Source: Paraburkholderia xenovorans LB400
Lineage (GTDB): Bacteria; Pseudomonadota; Gammaproteobacteria; Burkholderiales; Burkholderiaceae
Direction of reading: 5' to 3'
DNA: 64,000 bases
Assembly: GCF_000013645.1 (NCBI RefSeq)
Contig: NC_007951.1
Location: forward strand, 4,030,001 to 4,094,000
The translations under genes and the position numbers were made by a program. Shown piece by piece: positions 36,369 through 43,963 of the stretch. Each line of letters opens with the position of its first letter. Within the stretch, counting starts at the first letter, position 1. Below the pieces are notes generated by a model. That model was not told where the DNA came from. It did no database searches and worked only from the letters and a program-made list of their open reading frames with translations.

Positions 36369-37007
36369 ATGCGAACACTTTGGGACATCACACCCGCCGT
36401 CGATACCGCCACGCCCGTGTGGCCAGGCGACACGCCGGTGGGTATCGAGCGCGTATGGCGCATGGAGGCGGGCTCGCCGGTCAACGTGGCGCGGCTCACG
36501 CTGTCGCCGCACACCGGCGCGCACACCGATGCCCCGCTCCACTACGACGCCGAAGGTGCCGCGATCGGCGATGTACCGCTCGATGCCTACCTCGGCCGAT
36601 GCCGCGTGATTCATTGCATCGGCGCATCGCCTGTTGTGACGCCACAACACTTGACCGGTTCGCTCGATGACCTGCCGCCGCGAGTCTTACTGCGCACTTA
36701 CAGAAACGCGCCGACCAACGTCTGGGACAGCGCGTTCTGCGCGGTCGCGCCGGACACGATCGACCTGCTGGCGTCGCGCGGTGTGAAACTGATCGGCATC
36801 GACACACCGTCGCTCGATCCGCAGGAGTCGAAGACGATGGACGCTCACCACCGCATCCGTGCGCATCGCATGGCGATTCTCGAGGGCATCGTGCTCGACG
36901 AGGTCGCCGCCGGCGACTACGAACTGATCGCGCTGCCGCTCAAGCTGACCACACTCGACGCAAGCCCAGTACGCGCGATATTGCGCGCGCTGCCCGAGTC
37001 TCACTGA
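36369..37007 (+). CDS. kynB: Kynurenine formamidase
   Basis: Hydrolyses N-formylkynurenine to kynurenine, the second step of tryptophan breakdown. The 212-residue metal-dependent cyclase-family protein has the zinc motif SPHTGAHTDAPLHY with His48, His52 and Asp54, and IGIDTPSLDPQESKTMDAHHRI, typical of bacterial KynB. It is first in kynB-kynU-kynA, 29 bases before kynU. Confidence 0.96.
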   Translation: MRTLWDITPAVDTATPVWPGDTPVGIERVWRMEAGSPVNVARLTLSPHTGAHTDAPLHYDAEGAAIGDVPLDAYLGRCRVIHCIGASPVVTPQHLTGSLDDLPPRVLLRTYRNAPTNVWDSAFCAVAPDTIDLLASRGVKLIGIDTPSLDPQESKTMDAHHRIRAHRMAILEGIVLDEVAAGDYELIALPLKLTTLDASPVRAILRALPESH

Positions 37008-37036
37008 ATACCTCTGATCTGACCGACGGAATCACC

Positions 37037-38287
37037 ATGAACCACCGTGACGAAGCACTGGCGCTCGACAGCGCCGACCCGCTGGCGGCGTTGCGCGATC
37101 AATTCGCGCTGTCGTCGACGACCATCTATCTCGACGGCAACTCGCTCGGCGTGCCGCCGGCCGCCGCCGCGCAGCGCGCGCAGACCGTAATCGGCGCCGA
37201 ATGGGGCGAAGGCCTGATTCGCAGCTGGAACACCGCGGGCTGGTTCGCGCTGCCGCGCCGCCTCGGCAACAAGCTCGCGCCGCTGATCGGCGCGGCCGAA
37301 GACGAAGTGGTCGTCACCGACACGATTTCGATCAATCTGTTCAAGCTGCTGTCCGCCGCGCTGCGAGTGGCGAATGCGCGCGATCCGAAGCGTCGCGTGA
37401 TCGTTTCCGAGCGCTCGAATTTCCCGACCGATCTGTACATCGCGCAAGGACTGATCGAGCAGCTCGACCGTGGCTATGAATTGCGTCTGGTCGACGATCC
37501 CGCCGAACTGCCTGCCGCGATCGGCGATGACACCGCGATTGCGATGATCACGCACGTGAACTACCGCACCGGCTATATGCACGACATGGCCGCGCTGACC
37601 AGACTGATCCACGACAAGGGCGCGCTCGCGCTGTGGGACCTCGCGCATTCGGCGGGCGCGGTGCCGGTCGATCTGAACGGCGTCGGCGCGGACTACGCGG
37701 TTGGTTGCACGTACAAGTATCTGAACGGCGGCCCGGGTTCGCCGGCGTTCGTGTGGGTGCCCAGGCGGCATCAGAATGAATTTGCTCAACCGCTGTCCGG
37801 CTGGTGGGGTCATCGCGCGCCGTTCAGGATGGACCCGGCGTATCAGCCCGACGACGGCATCGGCCGCTTCTTGTGCGGCACGCAGCCGATGGTGTCGATG
37901 TCGCTCGTCGAATGCGGGCTCGACGTGTTTCTGCAAACCGACATGCAGGCAGTTCGCAAGAAGTCGCTGGCGTTGACTGATCTGTTCATCGAACTCGTCG
38001 AAGCGCGCTGCAGCAAGTTTCCGCTGAAGCTCGTCACGCCGCGCGAGCATGCGCAGCGCGGTTCGCATGCGAGCTTCGAACACCCGCATGGTTACGAGGT
38101 GATGCAGGCGTTGATCGCGCGCGGCGTGATCGGCGATTATCGCGAGCCGCATGTGCTGCGGTTTGGTTTTACGCCGCTGTACACGCGCTTTGTCGATGTA
38201 TGGGATGCCGTGGAAACCTTGCGCGAGGTACTGACGCAAGAGACCTGGCGGGCGCCTGAATTCGCCGCACGCGGCGCTGTGACCTGA
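37037..38287 (+). CDS. kynU: Kynureninase
   Basis: PLP enzyme cleaving kynurenine to anthranilate and alanine. The 416-residue protein has the PLP lysine Lys227 in AVGCTYKYLNGGPGSPAFVWV. FSERSNFPTD-like phosphate-site residues occur at about 123-132 and ALWDLAHSAGAVPVDLNG at 198-214, the latter with the Asp that binds the pyridine nitrogen. Middle gene of the operon; kynA starts 13 bases after its stop. Confidence 0.97.
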   Translation: MNHRDEALALDSADPLAALRDQFALSSTTIYLDGNSLGVPPAAAAQRAQTVIGAEWGEGLIRSWNTAGWFALPRRLGNKLAPLIGAAEDEVVVTDTISINLFKLLSAALRVANARDPKRRVIVSERSNFPTDLYIAQGLIEQLDRGYELRLVDDPAELPAAIGDDTAIAMITHVNYRTGYMHDMAALTRLIHDKGALALWDLAHSAGAVPVDLNGVGADYAVGCTYKYLNGGPGSPAFVWVPRRHQNEFAQPLSGWWGHRAPFRMDPAYQPDDGIGRFLCGTQPMVSMSLVECGLDVFLQTDMQAVRKKSLALTDLFIELVEARCSKFPLKLVTPREHAQRGSHASFEHPHGYEVMQALIARGVIGDYREPHVLRFGFTPLYTRFVDVWDAVETLREVLTQETWRAPEFAARGAVT

Positions 38288-38300
38288 GGAGTACGACGCG

Positions 38301-39233
38301 ATGACCGATCACATGCAAACACCGGGGTTGCCGGAAGAGAAACCGGCGCAGGGATGTCCGTTTGGGCATGGGAGCGTTGCTTCTCATGCGGCCGCCCCGG
38401 CCGCTGATTCAGGCGACGGCTGGCATGACGCGCAGCTCGATTTTTCGGAGTCGATGAGTTACGGCGATTATCTGTCGCTCGGGACGGTGCTGGATGCGCA
38501 GCATCCGTTGTCGCCGGATCACAACGAGATGCTGTTCATCATCCAGCATCAGACCAGCGAGTTGTGGATGAAGCTCGCGTTGTATGAGTTGCGGGCGGCG
38601 TTGCAGGCCGTGGGCCGTGATGAGTTGCCGCCGGCGTTCAAGATGCTCGCGCGCGTGTCGCGGATCATGGAGCAGCTCGTGCAGGCCTGGAGTGTTCTTG
38701 CAACGATGACGCCGTCGGAATATACGGCGATGCGGCCTTATCTCGGGAGTTCTTCGGGGTTTCAGTCGTATCAGTATCGGCAGATCGAGTTTTTGCTCGG
38801 TAACAAGAATGAGCTGATGCTGAAGCCGCATGCGCATCGGGCTGATGTGTTTGCCGAGGTTAAGGCTTCGCTGGAAGCGCCTTCTTTTTATGACGAGGTG
38901 ATTCGGTTGCTGGCGCGGCGTGGGTTTGCGATTTCGCCTTCCCGGCTCGAGAGGGATTGGACTCAGCCTACTGTTCATGATGCTTCTGTCGAAGCAGCCT
39001 GGCTTGAGGTTTATCGGAATCCTTCGCAATATTGGGAGCTCTATGAGATGGCTGAGGAGCTTGTCGATCTGGAAGATGCTTTTCGGCAGTGGCGGTTCAG
39101 GCATGTCACTACGGTTGAGAGGATTATTGGGTTCAAGCAAGGGACTGGGGGAACCAGTGGGGCTCCTTATTTGCGCAAGATGTTAGATGTGGTTCTGTTT
39201 CCTGAGCTTTGGCATGTCAGGACGATGCTGTAG
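38301..39233 (+). CDS. kynA: Tryptophan 2,3-dioxygenase
   Basis: Haem dioxygenase opening the indole ring of L-tryptophan, the first step of the pathway. The 310-residue protein carries SYGDYLSLGTVLDAQHPLSPDHNEMLFIIQHQTSELWMKL, with the active-site and substrate residues, RPYLGSSSGFQSYQYRQIEFLLGNK, and TVERIIGFKQGTGGTSGAPYLRKML. The first ~40 residues are a poorly conserved extension. Codon use changes within the gene: the last two thirds use many T-ending codons and AGG, GGG and AGT, unlike kynB and kynU. No terminator was seen after it. Confidence 0.97.
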   Translation: MTDHMQTPGLPEEKPAQGCPFGHGSVASHAAAPAADSGDGWHDAQLDFSESMSYGDYLSLGTVLDAQHPLSPDHNEMLFIIQHQTSELWMKLALYELRAALQAVGRDELPPAFKMLARVSRIMEQLVQAWSVLATMTPSEYTAMRPYLGSSSGFQSYQYRQIEFLLGNKNELMLKPHAHRADVFAEVKASLEAPSFYDEVIRLLARRGFAISPSRLERDWTQPTVHDASVEAAWLEVYRNPSQYWELYEMAEELVDLEDAFRQWRFRHVTTVERIIGFKQGTGGTSGAPYLRKMLDVVLFPELWHVRTML

Positions 39234-39402
39234 GTCCTGTTTTCCTGCGCTGCGCTGGCTGTGCCCCCGGGATGTCGGCCTTTGCTTGAGGTCACAGTGG
39301 TCTGCTCGCATTGCACCCGTGCGGAACGTAAGCGATCATCTGAACAACGTGGACGGAGCGCGCAGCGCCGCCAAAGCCCCAGACAGCGCATCGCCGCTCA
39401 CT

Positions 39403-42207
39403 TTAAACCGGCTTGTTCCGCTCTTCGAAAGCCACGCGTTTGTTCGTGTAATTCTGCATCTGCACCCACAGCGCGTCGGGTACCCGATAGGTGCGTGGCG
39501 GCTCCCCTAACACCCTGGTTTGCGCCACGCCATCCAGGTTGTATAGCTTCAGTTCGCCCGATTCACCTGGCACCACGTAGGAACCGTCCCGGTACAGCAA
39601 CGCAGCGTTGTGATGCTTCAGCCACGCGTGAATGCGCGGACCGCTTCCCCTCGGCGCTTCGACCAGCCAGTCCTTGAAGCTGGCATAGTCCGGTTCGCTC
39701 GGCACCCCGGTCACGAACGATGTCGTGCCGGACGGCAACACCGAGTCCGGATCCTGCTCGAAACGGTATTGTGTTTCCGCACGACCCGCGTCATTGTCCG
39801 TGTATGACCTCGGGTCCGCCGCCGGCGTCACCGTCTTGCCGTTGCGGTCCACGATGTCCCACCGGCTCTTCGTTTCCTCGAACGGCCCCGGGTTCCGCGT
39901 CGCGGATAGCTGTGCATAGCCGTTCGCGTCATAAGTCACCCTCTGACCGTTTGCGTTGCTGACCAGGTGATGATCCGTGTCGTAGTGAAACGAACCGCTC
40001 TTGTCGCCCGTGCTGTTGCCGCGGCTGTCCGCATACAGAAAACCTTCACTATCCGGGCGCATCACGCTTCCCTTGTAAGACGGGTCCGTGAACTCGATAC
40101 GCCCGTCCGGGGTGATGATCGCGCTGCCGGCGTCCTGGTCCGGCGTCTGCGTGTTGCGCACGCCCACACGGTCGTGCGGGGCGCCAGACGAGCCACCAGG
40201 CGCAAGCGGATCATTTACTCCACTGAGCGGCGTCAGCACGCCGAACGCTCCGCCCGCCCAGCCGTCCTTCGCACGAATCGCAACTGGGCCCGCGTAATGC
40301 TGCCCATTCGCCAAGGCCTGGATCTTCTCCAGTGCATGCCCGTAAAACTGCGCCTGCGTCAGATCAGGATCCTGCTTCGGCGTGTAAATCGTCTTGCCGT
40401 CGCGCAGGCTCGTTGAGCCGATGAACGGCTTGTGCAGCGTGTCGCCCCACGCCGGGTCATCGCCCGCGAAGCCCGCCAGTTGCGGCTGCGCGCCGGCCGT
40501 ACTGGTCTGGTCATACACGTCCCAACGATAGTCTGGATTGGCTGTGTAGTTGCCCACCTCGCCGTTTTTCATCTGCCACCAGCCGCGCACCTGGTTGTAG
40601 TCGATACGGCCCATCGCCGCCACCTCGCCTTGCGCCGGGTTGCGCGCATGCGCACCCAGCGAGCCGCTGACATCCACCATGTTCGGCGAAGGCGCCACGT
40701 CGTAGATGTAGCCGTTCTTCGCCGGCATCTTCTGCTGCGCTGTAAACGCGCTCCGGTACGTGCCCAGATAGCCGCCGCCATCGCTGTTGTGCGGATCCCT
40801 CGCCACCGCCGAATCGTGCAGGTCCAGATTGACGTTGCGCAGCGGCGTGTCTTCGCCATTGAAACCGCCATGCGCCTTCAACTCCTGCGGACTAACCGCC
40901 GACGGACGGTACAGTGCACCCTCACGCGTGTCCGCCGCCGTGTCCGTGCTGCGCTTCTTCAGTTCATCACGCCACGACGGCCCTGGCTGATCCCAGTCCG
41001 GTCGCGGCAAGTCCGCTCGCGGTGGCGTCAGCGTCGCGTAGCCGCCCGGCTGCGCAGGCAGAGGAATTCCATAGCTGCCTCCGACAGCACCCAGGTTCAG
41101 GTCGCTGAGTCCGTGCTGCCTCACGTGAATCATGGCCTGAGAGTCAAGTCCGAAAAACCTCACGCGACCGGAGCGTGGCGCCGATATATCGAAGTCGGCG
41201 GTCAATGCAGCGGATAGCTGGTTGAAGTTGGCGTATCGAAACGCCCCGAAGTTGTTGTCGAAAATCTCATAGTCGTCGCTCCGATAATCGCCAGTGCGGT
41301 GAAGTCTTTGAATGCCGAAATAATGGGTGAAAAAGTCGTCATCATATGCGCCCAGCTCTGCCGGCGCACCCATTTCGGTTGTCACTCCAACGAACTGGAC
41401 TGGTGCGCCATATCTCTCTCCCAGTGGTCTGAAGGGCGTCGAAAAACGGTTTGCCAATTCGGCGATGATTGAACGGGCAGCTTCCCTGGGAGTGTGCTGC
41501 CCGTCGTCCCAATTCCGTTCAGGCATCTCGACATGATTGGCGAGAGGCACATGCCCGGCATAGGCATACCTCAACTGCAAATCGGACATTTCCGCTGCAG
41601 TGCGTTGGCGCACGTCCTCGCCCTGTTTTCCTTCGAGTCTGGCGACCACCTCAGAGGAGGCCGCCATCAAATCCTGCCCGCTTTGCGCCGCTACAGACTG
41701 GATATATTGGGTACTACCGAGACAGCCGGTCCAATCTTCATGACCTCGTCTCGTCTGAAACAGATACTCGTTGTTGTTTTCCACGGATGGCTGATATAAC
41801 GCGTTGTAGTGGCGCAAGGCGATCGGGAGGCTGGCGAATGGATGGAATGGCTGGGGAAGCGACGTGACTGGCGGCTTCATGACAGCATTGAGTGACGCAA
41901 TACCTCCCTCTCCACCCGTCGGCGGTGCTTTCGTGGGAGAGCGCCCGGCTCTGCGCCGCAACACCTGAATTTTCAGCATGCCTTCCCGGCTGGTCCTGGC
42001 CCTCAGGTCGTAACCCAAAAGCCGGTCCTGCGTCGGCTGCCCGCCCGCGAGTTGGTCAGGCAACGGGTAGCCCGATCCAGACTGCTGCGACGGCGTCGAC
42101 CTTCCCGTCTGTTGATCGCGAGAATCCAGCTGAGCGCCAGTGCTTAGCACATTGTCCGAATAGGACAAGTACGCGGATGAAGTACCGTTCACGGAAGACG
42201 TTGTCAT
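39403..42207 (-). CDS. Large protein with cholera-toxin-A-like ADP-ribosyltransferase domain
   Basis: A 934-residue protein, strong ribosome site AGGAGG before the ATG. Residues ~430-600 match the catalytic chain of cholera and heat-labile enterotoxins in order: LYR (Arg434), GGF, NVNLDLHD, GGYLGTYRS, GYIYDVAPSPNMVDV and LGA, then NPAQGEV (Glu528) and GRIDYNQVRGWW, then PDYR and LAGF. In known toxins Arg7 binds NAD and Glu112 is catalytic; both are kept. The Ser-Thr-Ser motif is GTY here and the first Glu of ExE is Gln526. The N-terminal 430 residues and the C-terminal 330 residues are unrecognised. The N-terminus is Ser/Thr-rich without a Sec or Tat signal. No B subunit or immunity gene is adjacent. 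Confidence 0.8.
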   Translation of the reverse strand: MTTSSVNGTSSAYLSYSDNVLSTGAQLDSRDQQTGRSTPSQQSGSGYPLPDQLAGGQPTQDRLLGYDLRARTSREGMLKIQVLRRRAGRSPTKAPPTGGEGGIASLNAVMKPPVTSLPQPFHPFASLPIALRHYNALYQPSVENNNEYLFQTRRGHEDWTGCLGSTQYIQSVAAQSGQDLMAASSEVVARLEGKQGEDVRQRTAAEMSDLQLRYAYAGHVPLANHVEMPERNWDDGQHTPREAARSIIAELANRFSTPFRPLGERYGAPVQFVGVTTEMGAPAELGAYDDDFFTHYFGIQRLHRTGDYRSDDYEIFDNNFGAFRYANFNQLSAALTADFDISAPRSGRVRFFGLDSQAMIHVRQHGLSDLNLGAVGGSYGIPLPAQPGGYATLTPPRADLPRPDWDQPGPSWRDELKKRSTDTAADTREGALYRPSAVSPQELKAHGGFNGEDTPLRNVNLDLHDSAVARDPHNSDGGGYLGTYRSAFTAQQKMPAKNGYIYDVAPSPNMVDVSGSLGAHARNPAQGEVAAMGRIDYNQVRGWWQMKNGEVGNYTANPDYRWDVYDQTSTAGAQPQLAGFAGDDPAWGDTLHKPFIGSTSLRDGKTIYTPKQDPDLTQAQFYGHALEKIQALANGQHYAGPVAIRAKDGWAGGAFGVLTPLSGVNDPLAPGGSSGAPHDRVGVRNTQTPDQDAGSAIITPDGRIEFTDPSYKGSVMRPDSEGFLYADSRGNSTGDKSGSFHYDTDHHLVSNANGQRVTYDANGYAQLSATRNPGPFEETKSRWDIVDRNGKTVTPAADPRSYTDNDAGRAETQYRFEQDPDSVLPSGTTSFVTGVPSEPDYASFKDWLVEAPRGSGPRIHAWLKHHNAALLYRDGSYVVPGESGELKLYNLDGVAQTRVLGEPPRTYRVPDALWVQMQNYTNKRVAFEERNKPV

Positions 42208-42238
42208 GCTTGCCTCCTGGCAGAGTGGTTAAATCGGT

Positions 42239-42279
42239 TCGTGTCCTTGTCTTGCCCATGTGGCGAGGGAAGGACACGA
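42239..42279. repeat. Inverted repeat before the toxin-like gene
   Basis: TCGTGTCCTT at 42239-42248 and AAGGACACGA at 42270-42279 are perfectly complementary over ten bases, 21 bases apart. The element is 31-72 bases before the start codon, so it is either an operator or a hairpin in the leader mRNA. Confidence 0.65.
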
Positions 42280-42335
42280 AGATTCCAACGTCGTTCTCCG
42301 GTATTTTGTAGTACAACTGTATAATCGTTTATTGG

Positions 42336-42490
42336 GCGGCGAGCACAATGCCCATCTTCTTCGCCGAGGTCGTTCTTCGCCGAGGTCGCCGTGTTAGCAA
42401 CGAGGCCTGCACAACCAGCATGGCGATGAACGGCAGGCCGAGGACCAGCGTTACCACAGCCGCCGTGCCACGCGCGGCAATTTTTTAACG
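42336..42490 (-). pseudogene. Possible 3' remnant of a membrane protein gene
   Basis: Read leftward, about 50 codons without a start encode AAVVTLVLGLPFIAMLVVQASLL, a membrane-segment-like stretch, then a basic tail and a stop near 42336. A stop codon lies directly upstream. It looks like the tail of an integral membrane protein, but 50 codons in GC-rich DNA can be chance, so this is tentative. Confidence 0.25.
42357..42388. repeat. 16-bp tandem duplication
   Basis: The 16-mer TTCTTCGCCGAGGTCG occurs twice in a row, at 42357-42372 and 42373-42388, without a mismatch. It lies inside the possible membrane-protein remnant and would shift its frame. Confidence 0.8.
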
Positions 42491-42530
42491 AAAGAGATGA
42501 ATCGCTTCGGCTGGAAGCCTGCGCCTCGAA

Positions 42531-43517
42531 CTACGCCGGTGGATAAGCGGCGGCGACACTGCGCGGCAGACCGGGCGTGAGAGCGGGCGCATCGTCGACA
42601 CCCACACCGCGCGCCGCGGCTTCTTCGGAGGCGTCGCGGCTCGCGTCGTTCTGTTGCTGAAAGCGGCGGAACTTTGAAGGTGCCATACCCTTGACCGCGA
42701 GAAACTGCCGGTTGAAATTCGACAGGTTGTTAAAGCCCGCCCTGAAACAGATGTCGGTCACGCTCAACGCTTGGTCGGTGAGCAACTGGCACGCAAGGTT
42801 GATTCGCATGCGGTTCACGTATTGCACGAACGGCAGCCCGGCATGGCGGCGGAAATAGCGCGAGAACGCGCTGACGTTCTGTCCCGCGAATTGCGCGAGA
42901 TCCGACTCGCGCAATTCGTTCGCGAGGTTTTCGCCGATATACGACAGCACGTGATTGATGCGGGTCGACGCGAAACTGGCCGGGTCGGCCTGATAGGCGG
43001 GACTCGCCAGAATCTGGCGATCCGCGGCGCCCGTCAGGATTTCCAGCATCGACATGAACAGGCCTAGCCGGCGCAGTCCGCGCGCCGCCAGCAATTCGAG
43101 GAACAGCGGCTGGATAACGTCGCTCGTTTGCGCGCCGAACGAGATACCTCGGCGCGAATCGGCAAGCAGCGTCTCGACCTGCCGCCACTCCGGAAAACAG
43201 TCGGCGCAGTTCGACACGAACTCCTGCCCGAATTGCAGGACCAGATTACGCTGCGCAATCGTCTCGCCTTCCGGCACGTCGCTCACCCAGTTATGCGGCA
43301 GGTTCGGCCCCGTCAACACCAGATTGCCAGGCATGAAGCTGCCGATGTGATCGCCAACGAACATCTTGCCGGTCGTCGCCACGATCAGATGAATTTCGTA
43401 TTCGGGATGAAAGTGCCAACGCACGGTGCGATACGGATAGCCGTGCGACCACACTTTGAACGATCGTCGCGGCGTACGGCCACGAGTTCGAGATCGGGTT
43501 GCACTGTCTGCCTCCAT
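42531..43517 (-). CDS. AraC family transcriptional regulator
   Basis: A 328-residue AraC-type regulator. The N-terminal half is a cupin-like sensor (WHFHPEYEIHLIVATTGKMFVGDHIGSFMPGNLVLTGPNLPHNWVSD). The C-terminal pair of helix-turn-helices includes ESDLAQFAGQNVSAFSRYFRRHAGLPFVQYVNRMRINLACQLL and SVTDICFRAGFNNLSNFNRQF. It is divergent from the polyol dehydrogenase operon across 446 bases, so sugar-alcohol control is the first guess. The ATG at 43517 is preferred, but a TTG at 43577 keeps the frame and cannot be excluded. Confidence 0.9.
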   Translation of the reverse strand: MEADSATRSRTRGRTPRRSFKVWSHGYPYRTVRWHFHPEYEIHLIVATTGKMFVGDHIGSFMPGNLVLTGPNLPHNWVSDVPEGETIAQRNLVLQFGQEFVSNCADCFPEWRQVETLLADSRRGISFGAQTSDVIQPLFLELLAARGLRRLGLFMSMLEILTGAADRQILASPAYQADPASFASTRINHVLSYIGENLANELRESDLAQFAGQNVSAFSRYFRRHAGLPFVQYVNRMRINLACQLLTDQALSVTDICFRAGFNNLSNFNRQFLAVKGMAPSKFRRFQQQNDASRDASEEAAARGVGVDDAPALTPGLPRSVAAAYPPA

Positions 43518-43963
43518 GAAGCGGCCTGCCAAAGGCGCCGCCGGTTTTTGTCTTATATAGCGGAACGTAACCCTCAAACGCCCGCTGCACCACTAAAAAT
43601 GAAACCGCGGCTCGATACTTTTTTGCATTCGGGTCAGGCCTGGCGCATCGCATGTCAAATTTGATGCAACGCAATACACGCGGTAACGCGCCCCCGTCAC
43701 GCCCACGCGCTGCGCGCGCCGTCCCGAAAAATCCCGCCGCGCCGCGCTGCGCCACAAAAAAGCCTGCGACCCCGCCTTGACTTTCGTTTCAGCGGGTACG
43801 ATCATTCGCTCACAAGCAGAGCAAATGCTCCATTTTCAGGAAGACGCCGGGGCCGCCTACGTTTTCCTGCTCCTAAGGGAGCTGACGCGAAGCGCCAGGC
43901 CGGACACTCACGAGAAAAACGCACGCTTCGAGTCGTGCGGGCAAAGACATTCAGGAGACGCAC
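43518..43963. other. Divergent regulatory region of the polyol locus
   Basis: 446 bases without a gene between the AraC-type regulator and the polyol dehydrogenase. It holds the rightward promoter and the shared 31-bp element (listed separately). From the predicted start near 43812 the leader would be about 150 bases long. Confidence 0.6.
43777..43830 (+). promoter_or_regulatory. Polyol operon promoter with shared regulatory element
   Basis: TTGACT (43777-43782), 17 bases, then GATCAT (43800-43805). The -10 box begins a 31-bp element (43800-43830) that recurs with 27 identical positions at the leftward transport promoter, with the same -35 spacing. Its core is GATCATTCGnTCACAA, then a copy-specific base, then CAGAGCAA and TGnTC. 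The end contains GAGCA-AA-TGCTC, an inverted repeat. It is probably the operator of the SorC-type regulator encoded at 47095-48042. Confidence 0.65.

Larger units (their letters stand above)
42208..42530. other. Leader and intergenic region upstream of the toxin-like gene
   Basis: 323 bases without an intact gene. They contain a 10-bp inverted repeat, the palindrome TTGTAGTACAA (42306-42316) in an AT-rich patch, a 16-bp tandem duplication, and a bottom-strand open segment (about 42336-42490) that reads like the end of a membrane protein. The latter three suggest rearrangement next to the toxin-like gene. Confidence 0.6.

Noticed and set aside
38409..39140. A 243-codon open frame antisense to kynA
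   Set aside because: Rich in Pro, Leu and Arg without domain signals. It arises from the unusual codon use of kynA.
42218..42246. tRNA-like A-box (TGGCAGAGTGG) and B-box (GGTTCGTGTCC) before the toxin-like gene, a possible tRNA attachment remnant
   Set aside because: The boxes are only seven bases apart, so there is no anticodon arm, and no acceptor stem can be formed. Part of the match overlaps the leader and the inverted repeat.
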